Below, in pieces: positions 59,653-64,000 of a DNA stretch of 64,000 bases; position 1 is the stretch's first letter, and every line of letters begins with the position of its first letter. The notes under the pieces were generated by a model that was not told the DNA's origin, did no database searches, and saw only the letters and a program-made list of their open reading frames with translations. The position numbers were made by a program, and so were the translations under genes. This DNA is from SIG437 sp045576235 (lineage in GTDB: Bacteria; Bacillota; Clostridia; UBA1381; UBA9506), in contig JAZNGA010000054.1 of the NCBI GenBank assembly GCA_045576235.1, positions 39,489 through 103,488 of the forward strand, read 5' to 3'.

Positions 59653-60923
59653 TTTGTTATCTTTGTCTTTCCGCCCATATATGGTACTAAAATTTCAGGG
59701 ATATTTACGCTTCCGTCAGGATTCTGGAAATTCTCCAAAATTGCTGCAACAGTTCTGCCGACAGCAACACCTGATCCATTTAATGTGTGGATAAACTGCG
59801 GTTTGTCTTTAACATCCTTCTTATATTTTATTCCTGCGCGGCGAGCCTGGAAGTCTTCAAAGTTTGAACATGAAGAAATCTCAACATATCTGTTATAGCT
59901 TGGCATCCAGACTTCTATATCATATTTCATTGCAGCAGTAAATCCTAAATCACCTACGCAAATCTTAACAACCCTGTATGGAAGGTTTAAAGCCTTTAAA
60001 ACATCCTCAGCATCATTTACTAATGTCTCTAACTCTGCATACGAATTTTCAGGCTCAACAAACTTTACAAGCTCAACCTTATTAAACTGGTGCTGACGGA
60101 TAAGACCTCTTGTGTCTCTTCCTGCCGCACCTGCTTCAGCCCTGAAACAAGCTGAATAAGCAACATGTTTTATCGGAAGTTCTTCAGCTGATAAAATCTG
60201 CTCTCTATACATATTTGTAACGGGAACTTCAGCTGTCGGAATAAGGAAATAGTCATTGTTTGTAACCTTGAAAGCATCTTCTTCAAACTTCGGAAGCTGA
60301 CCCGTTCCTATCATACTGTTTCTGTGAACCATGTAAGGCGGGAAAATTTCCGTATAGCCATGTTCTTCTGTGTGCATATTCAAGAACATATTTATTACAG
60401 CTCTCTCTAAACGCGCTCCATCTCCTTTATAGACAGTAAATCTTGTTCCCGTTATTTTTGCTCCCGTTTTAAAATCTAAAATATCTAAATCTTCACCAAT
60501 ATCCCAATGAGCTTTAGGCTCATAATCAAATTTTGTCGGCTCTGAAAATCTTCTGATTTCAACATTATCCTCATCAGTTGCACCATCAGGAACTGAGCTG
60601 TTTGGAATATTTGGAATTGTGTACATTATTTCATCTGTTTTTTTGTCTAACTCTCTGATTTTAGCATCTAATTCCTTAACTTCTTCAGAAAGCTTCTTCA
60701 TTTTAGCAAAAACTTCGCTGACATCCTTTCCTTCTTTCTTGAGCTGAGGAATCTGCTTTGAAACATTATTTTGCTCATTTTTTAGCTGTTCCGCCTTATA
60801 GAGCATATCTCTTCGCTCTTTATCAAGCTCTAAAAGTTCATCAATTCTGTCTTCTGCATCTCTTCTTTTAAGAGCAGCTTTAACTGTTTCAGGTTCCTGT
60901 CTGATTAATTTAATATCAAGCAT
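59649..60923 (-). CDS. serS: Serine--tRNA ligase
   Basis: A class II synthetase of 424 residues. N-terminal long coiled-coil arm (about 1-105), then motif 1 region (MHTEEHGYTEIFPPYMVHRN), motif 2 FRAEAGAAGRDTRGLIRQHQ followed by FNKVE, and motif 3 LNGSGVAVGRTVAAILENFQ with the C-terminal IPEILVPYM. AAAGGGG lies before the ATG. It heads the serS-mtaB unit, with DUF4446, parB and parA upstream on the same strand. Confidence 0.98.
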   Translation of the reverse strand: MLDIKLIRQEPETVKAALKRRDAEDRIDELLELDKERRDMLYKAEQLKNEQNNVSKQIPQLKKEGKDVSEVFAKMKKLSEEVKELDAKIRELDKKTDEIMYTIPNIPNSSVPDGATDEDNVEIRRFSEPTKFDYEPKAHWDIGEDLDILDFKTGAKITGTRFTVYKGDGARLERAVINMFLNMHTEEHGYTEIFPPYMVHRNSMIGTGQLPKFEEDAFKVTNNDYFLIPTAEVPVTNMYREQILSAEELPIKHVAYSACFRAEAGAAGRDTRGLIRQHQFNKVELVKFVEPENSYAELETLVNDAEDVLKALNLPYRVVKICVGDLGFTAAMKYDIEVWMPSYNRYVEISSCSNFEDFQARRAGIKYKKDVKDKPQFIHTLNGSGVAVGRTVAAILENFQNPDGSVNIPEILVPYMGGKTKITK

Positions 60924-60945
60924 TTAAAATCCCCTTTTCTTTATC

Positions 60946-61461
60946 TTAATCGATTTTTGTTTTTGATTCATAATCTTCTTTTGCTATATAAATAGCCTGC
61001 ATTTCTTCATCAGAAAGAGCATAAACTGATTTTCCCTCTCTGATTGATTTTAAATATGTTGTTGTGTTACCTCTCGAATTAACACCATTAATAACAAATC
61101 CGTTGTCTGATTCATCCAAAAGTGCTGCGGCAAAACTTAAGTTGCCATTATTTTCATCAAATGCATCATATCTTATTGTTCCAACCTTTTTTATGGAAGC
61201 TCCAGATTCTCTTTCAAGTCTTTTAAGGCGATCATCTGCATCTAAAAAACTATTTTCGATTTCCTTACATTTATCATAATAATTTGTTACTGCATCTAAT
61301 ATATTTATTCTTTTATTATAATTAACAAATTTTTTCATCCTTTTATTTGCTTTCACCGACATTACTAAAGCTATAAAGGAAAATAAGAAGGAAAGTCCAA
61401 AAACCGCAGCAATTACCGCCAAAATTACACTTTTATCTATATTAAAGCCAAATATATTCAT
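60946..61461 (-). CDS. DUF4446 family membrane protein
   Basis: A 171-residue protein with one N-terminal membrane helix (about 12-36), a charged helical stretch (LDAVTNYYDKCKEIENSFLD), then a beta domain with KVGTIRYDAFDENNGNLSFA followed by AALLDESDNGFVINGV and YLKSIREGKSVYALSDEE, the DUF4446 signature. It regularly follows parB in Clostridia; function unknown. A consensus parS site lies between it and parB. Confidence 0.94.
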   Translation of the reverse strand: MNIFGFNIDKSVILAVIAAVFGLSFLFSFIALVMSVKANKRMKKFVNYNKRINILDAVTNYYDKCKEIENSFLDADDRLKRLERESGASIKKVGTIRYDAFDENNGNLSFAAALLDESDNGFVINGVNSRGNTTTYLKSIREGKSVYALSDEEMQAIYIAKEDYESKTKID

Positions 61462-61478
61462 TAAAAATTACCTTTCTT

Positions 61479-61494
61479 TGTTTCACGTGAAACA
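61479..61494. promoter_or_regulatory. parS centromere site (perfect consensus)
   Basis: TGTTTCACGTGAAACA is a perfect 16-bp palindrome identical to the Firmicutes parS consensus and lies two bases beyond the parB stop. ParB/Spo0J loads here and spreads. It suggests that this part of the chromosome is near the replication origin. Confidence 0.95.
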
Positions 61495-61496
61495 TT

Positions 61497-62351
61497 TTAG
61501 TTTTTAAGAATTTTCATCAATCTCTCAAAATCTTCATTACTGTAGTATTCAATTTCAATTTTTCCTTTTTTCTTTCCTCTGTGAATTAATACTTTTGTTT
61601 TCAACTGATTTGAGAGTTTTTTCTCTAAAGTCGCAAAATATCTCCTCATTTCTTCTTCCATTGGAGATTTTTTCTTTACTTTAGGTTCTTTTAAAAGTGA
61701 TAATATATAGCTTTCTGTCTGGCGCACCGTCATACCATTTTCTATTATCTTTTCAGCTGCTATCAGCTTTATTTCATCATTTTCTATAGATAATAAAGCT
61801 CTGACATGTCCAACAGACAACTTTTCCTCGATGACATATTCTCTTATTTTTTCAGGAAGAGCCAAAAGTCTGACAGAATTAGCAATTGCTGATCTGCTTT
61901 TCCCAACTTTTTTTGCTACTTCCTCTTGTGTTAAAGAAAAAATTTCCATTAATTCTTTAAAACCTCTTGCTTCTTCAAAAGGATTTAAATTTTCTCTCTG
62001 CAGATTTTCTATTAAGGCAATCTCCATTGTTTCTTTGTCATCATATTCTTTTATAATTGCCGGAATAGTCTTTTTTCCGGCAATTTTTGAAGCTCTCCAG
62101 CGTCGTTCGCCTGCAATTATCTTATAAAAACCATTATCAAGTTTTTTTACTACAATTGGAGTAATAACCCCATATTCCTCTATGGATTCTGCTAGTGTTG
62201 CAAGCTTTTCGTCATCAAATAATGTTCTTGGCTGATCTTTGTTCGGCTCAATCTGAGAAATTTTTAATTCAATAATTTTATTATCTTCCAAAAAATTATC
62301 CAACACATTATCTGTGTTAAATAAAACATCCAAACCTTTTCCTAAAGCCAC
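61497..62351 (-). CDS. parB: Chromosome partitioning protein ParB (Spo0J)
   Basis: A 284-residue CTPase clamp that binds parS. N-terminal ALGKGLDVLF (ParA-interacting), ParB-N motifs IEPNKDQPRTLFDDEKLATL, EYGVITPIVVK and IIAGERRWRASKIAGKKTIP, the CTP-box region ENLQRENLNPFEEARGFKEL, then the helix-turn-helix TQEEVAKKVGKSRSAIANSV and C-terminal dimer domain. The start is GTG at 62351 with AAAGGA upstream. It lies 13 bases after parA. Confidence 0.98.
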   Translation of the reverse strand: MALGKGLDVLFNTDNVLDNFLEDNKIIELKISQIEPNKDQPRTLFDDEKLATLAESIEEYGVITPIVVKKLDNGFYKIIAGERRWRASKIAGKKTIPAIIKEYDDKETMEIALIENLQRENLNPFEEARGFKELMEIFSLTQEEVAKKVGKSRSAIANSVRLLALPEKIREYVIEEKLSVGHVRALLSIENDEIKLIAAEKIIENGMTVRQTESYILSLLKEPKVKKKSPMEEEMRRYFATLEKKLSNQLKTKVLIHRGKKKGKIEIEYYSNEDFERLMKILKN

Positions 62352-62364
62352 AAAATCATCCTTT

Positions 62365-63123
62365 CTATCTCTTTATAATTTCTTTTGCAAGTTTTATGTA
62401 GCTAAATGCTCCTTTAGAGAGTTTATCATATTTAATAATAGGCTGACCAAAACTTGGAGCCTCTGAAAGACGCACATTTCTTGGAATAACTGTTTTAAAT
62501 ACTTTATCGGGAAAAAATTTTTTAACTTCATTAACAACCTGAGTCGATAAATTAGTCCTTGAATCATACATCGTCATAAGTACGCCTTCTAAATCAATTT
62601 CCTTATTTAATTCTGATTTTATGCTTTTAATCGTTTTTGTGAGCATACTTAGTCCTTCCAGAGCATAATATTCACATTGAATAGGAACTAAAACAGTGTC
62701 ACATGCACAAAAAGCATTAACTGTTAAAAGACCTAAAGATGGAGGACAGTCAATTATAATATAATCATATTTATCTTTAATTTCATTTAAATTTTCTTTT
62801 AAGAGAAATTCTCTGTTTTTAATTTCAACAATTTCAACTTCTGCACCTGCAAGATTTACTTCAGAAGGAATTATGTCAAGGTTTTTACAATCAGTATGTA
62901 AAATTGTATCAAAAATGTTCCTTTTATTAATTAAAACATCATATATAGAAAAATTAACAGCATTTTTATCTATACCTAAACCACTTGTAGCATTTCCCTG
63001 AGGATCAAGGTCAACTAAAAGAGTTTTTTTATTTTGATTTCCCAAACATGCACTTAAATTAATAGAGGTGGTTGTTTTACCAACTCCTCCTTTTTGGTTT
63101 GCTACTGCTATAATTTTTCCCAT
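62365..63123 (-). CDS. parA: Chromosome partitioning ATPase ParA (Soj)
   Basis: A 252-residue deviant Walker ATPase. AVANQKGGVGKTTTSINLSA at the N-terminus (KGGVGKTT box), LVDLDPQGNATSGLG, YDYIIIDCPPSLGLLTVNA, VPIQCEYYALEGLSML and the C-terminal DNA-binding arginines. With ParB it drives origin segregation and, in Bacillus, regulates DnaA and sporulation. AAGGAAGGA lies before the ATG, and a clear promoter lies upstream. Confidence 0.98.
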   Translation of the reverse strand: MGKIIAVANQKGGVGKTTTSINLSACLGNQNKKTLLVDLDPQGNATSGLGIDKNAVNFSIYDVLINKRNIFDTILHTDCKNLDIIPSEVNLAGAEVEIVEIKNREFLLKENLNEIKDKYDYIIIDCPPSLGLLTVNAFCACDTVLVPIQCEYYALEGLSMLTKTIKSIKSELNKEIDLEGVLMTMYDSRTNLSTQVVNEVKKFFPDKVFKTVIPRNVRLSEAPSFGQPIIKYDKLSKGAFSYIKLAKEIIKR

Positions 63124-63162
63124 AAATTTATTTCCTTCCTGATTATAATACCGTCTCTTTTT

Positions 63163-63192
63163 ATTATATCACACATCTGATTTAAAAATCAA
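63163..63192 (-). promoter_or_regulatory. Promoter of the parA-parB operon
   Basis: Minus strand: -35 TTGATT (63192-63187), 18 bases ending in GTGTGA, -10 TATAAT (63168-63163). The TG one base before the -10 makes it also an extended -10. Confidence 0.65.
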
Positions 63193-63202
63193 TCCTTAAA
63201 TA

Positions 63203-63238
63203 AAAAAAAGAATGTTTCATGTGAAACATTCTTTTTTT
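63203..63238 (-). terminator. greA terminator containing a parS-like site
   Basis: AAAAAAAGAATGTTTCA (63203-63219) pairs with TGAAACATTCTTTTTTT (63222-63238); on the minus strand it ends in eight T. Its core 63213-63228 reads TGTTTCATGTGAAACA, one base from the parS consensus. Confidence 0.85.
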
Positions 63239-63240
63239 AA

Positions 63241-63726
63241 CTATTCATTATATTTACTTATTTTTAATACTTTCATTTCAAATTCTCCGTTTGGAGCATT
63301 AACTTTAACTTTTTCTCCTGTCCTTGCTCCAAGCAAAGCTTTTCCCATTGAAGATTCATTTGAAATGATATTTTTTTTAGGATCGGCCTCTATAGGGGAG
63401 AGAATAGTAAATTCTTCCTCTTCCTCAAAAAGCTCATCAAAAACTAAAACCTTAGTTCCTATTGAAACTATATCCGTAGAAATTTCCTCTTCTTTTAAAA
63501 GTTCTGTATTTTGAAGCATCTTTTCAAGCTTAACTATTCTTCCTTCAACTTCAGCCTGTTCTTTTTTTGCTTCATCATATTCAGCATTTTCCGATAAATC
63601 TCCAAAACCTCTTGCTACCTTTATAGTTTCTGCTATTTCTTTTCTTTTTTCTGTTTTTAAATAATCAAGCTCATCCTCAATTTTCTTTAACCCCTCATAT
63701 GTGAGAATTAAAACTTTCTGTCCCAC
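63241..63726 (-). CDS. greA: Transcription elongation factor GreA
   Basis: Rescues backtracked RNA polymerase by stimulating transcript cleavage. About 161 residues: an N-terminal coiled coil tipped by acidic residues (LTYEGLKKIEDELDYLKTEK, ARGFGDLSENAEYDEAKKEQ) and a C-terminal FKBP-like domain (NIISNESSMGKALLGARTGE followed by KVKVNAP). GTG at 63726 is chosen, with AAAGGAAGAG upstream; the ATG at 63747 lacks a ribosome site and would add seven residues that include that Shine-Dalgarno. Confidence 0.95.
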   Translation of the reverse strand: MGQKVLILTYEGLKKIEDELDYLKTEKRKEIAETIKVARGFGDLSENAEYDEAKKEQAEVEGRIVKLEKMLQNTELLKEEEISTDIVSIGTKVLVFDELFEEEEEFTILSPIEADPKKNIISNESSMGKALLGARTGEKVKVNAPNGEFEMKVLKISKYNE

Positions 63727-63831
63727 TTTTCTTTCTCTTCCTTTCATTTAATAATTACAATTTAAACTATTTAATAAAATTTAATGTAAAAAATTTTTGA
63801 TTATTTTACTTTTATTTACATATATTTAGAT

Positions 63832-63860
63832 ATTATAATAAAAAAAAATAGAATTGTCAA
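63832..63860 (-). promoter_or_regulatory. Consensus sigma-A promoter of greA
   Basis: Minus strand: -35 TTGACA (63860-63855), 17 bases, -10 TATAAT (63837-63832). Both hexamers are perfect. It begins right at the stop codon of the upstream partial gene. Confidence 0.8.
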
Positions 63861-64000
63861 TCATTTTTTGTATATTTTAACAATTTTTATATCGTAATCT
63901 CTTAAAAATTCCTTTATTATAGTTTTTTTTATTTTTCCATAAATACTATATATCATAAATTCTAAAACTTTTTCGTCAAAAATTTTAAAATATTCTGATA
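63861..64000 (-). CDS. Partial CDS, C-terminal end of an unknown protein
   Basis: One minus-strand frame enters from the right edge at 63998 and runs 45 codons to TGA at 63861-63863. It ends with LRDYDIKIVKIYKK. It is lysine- and isoleucine-rich, AT-rich, and shows no recognisable motif. The coding call rests on the open frame, the good fit to the following promoter, and continuity with the strand. It is too short to name. Confidence 0.45.
   Translation of the reverse strand, partial: SEYFKIFDEKVLEFMIYSIYGKIKKTIIKEFLRDYDIKIVKIYKK

Overview
The window is a low-GC stretch of a Clostridia (Firmicutes/Bacillota) chromosome, most likely from an endospore former. It has SleB, YpeB, a PdaB-like deacetylase and a possible YtxC. 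It also has SLH-domain surface proteins, the Firmicutes marker genes RemA, YmdB, YqzL and DUF4446, and AAGGAGG-type ribosome sites with many GTG and TTG starts. Species or family cannot be fixed from sequence reading alone. No rRNA, tRNA or CRISPR array was seen, and no intact transposon.

Layout. 1-1 kb (minus): a cut-off YtxC-like gene and a DUF6873 protein. 1.1-16.3 kb (plus): a glycoside-hydrolase-like gene with a DJ-1 gene, then a long housekeeping run (truB, ribF, ymdB, 5-formyl-THF ligase, DUF6106, cinA, recA, mtaD, tagA, era, yqzL, recO and two radical-SAM-linked genes), ending in an amidohydrolase pseudogene at 16.36 kb. 16.8-37.5 kb (minus): a secreted cohesin-like protein, glucokinase, rlmB, two membrane glycosyltransferases, an S41-M23-S41 cell-wall peptidase trio, argS, DUF1934, murI, ddl, pgsA, rimO, rpoZ, gmk, remA, yicC and mnmG. 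37.6-39.1 kb: a small foreign-looking island between two 74-bp direct repeats. 39.1-42.6 kb (minus): a spore cortex and germination cluster (sleB, ypeB, pdaB-like, alpha/beta hydrolase). 42.7-46.1 kb (plus): nnrD/E, alr and a mazEF pair. 46.2-63.8 kb (minus): P1 peptidase with an ECF S component, yigZ, hflX, an orphan sugar-ABC ATPase, tex, two SLH proteins, a Wzz/BY-kinase pair, mtaB, serS, DUF4446, parB-parA with parS, and greA. The right edge cuts another minus-strand gene.

How the genes work together. Most of the window is core metabolism, translation and repair. Cell-envelope themes recur: peptidoglycan precursors (murI, ddl, alr), peptidoglycan remodelling (the peptidase trio, SleB/YpeB, deacetylase), surface display (two SLH paralogues, a cohesin-like secreted protein) and surface glycan synthesis or regulation (TagA-type and PMT-type transferases, Wzz/BY-kinase).

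The least ordinary locus is the 37.6-39.1 kb island. Its two 74-bp flanks differ at four bases. Three of those lie inside the -35/-10 hexamers of the promoter that appears to drive mnmG, so the distal copy looks like a duplicated promoter that has decayed. Inside are a 17-codon ORF with a strong Shine-Dalgarno, a secreted protein of unknown family, and the C-terminal remnant of a REP-type (IS200-like) transposase.
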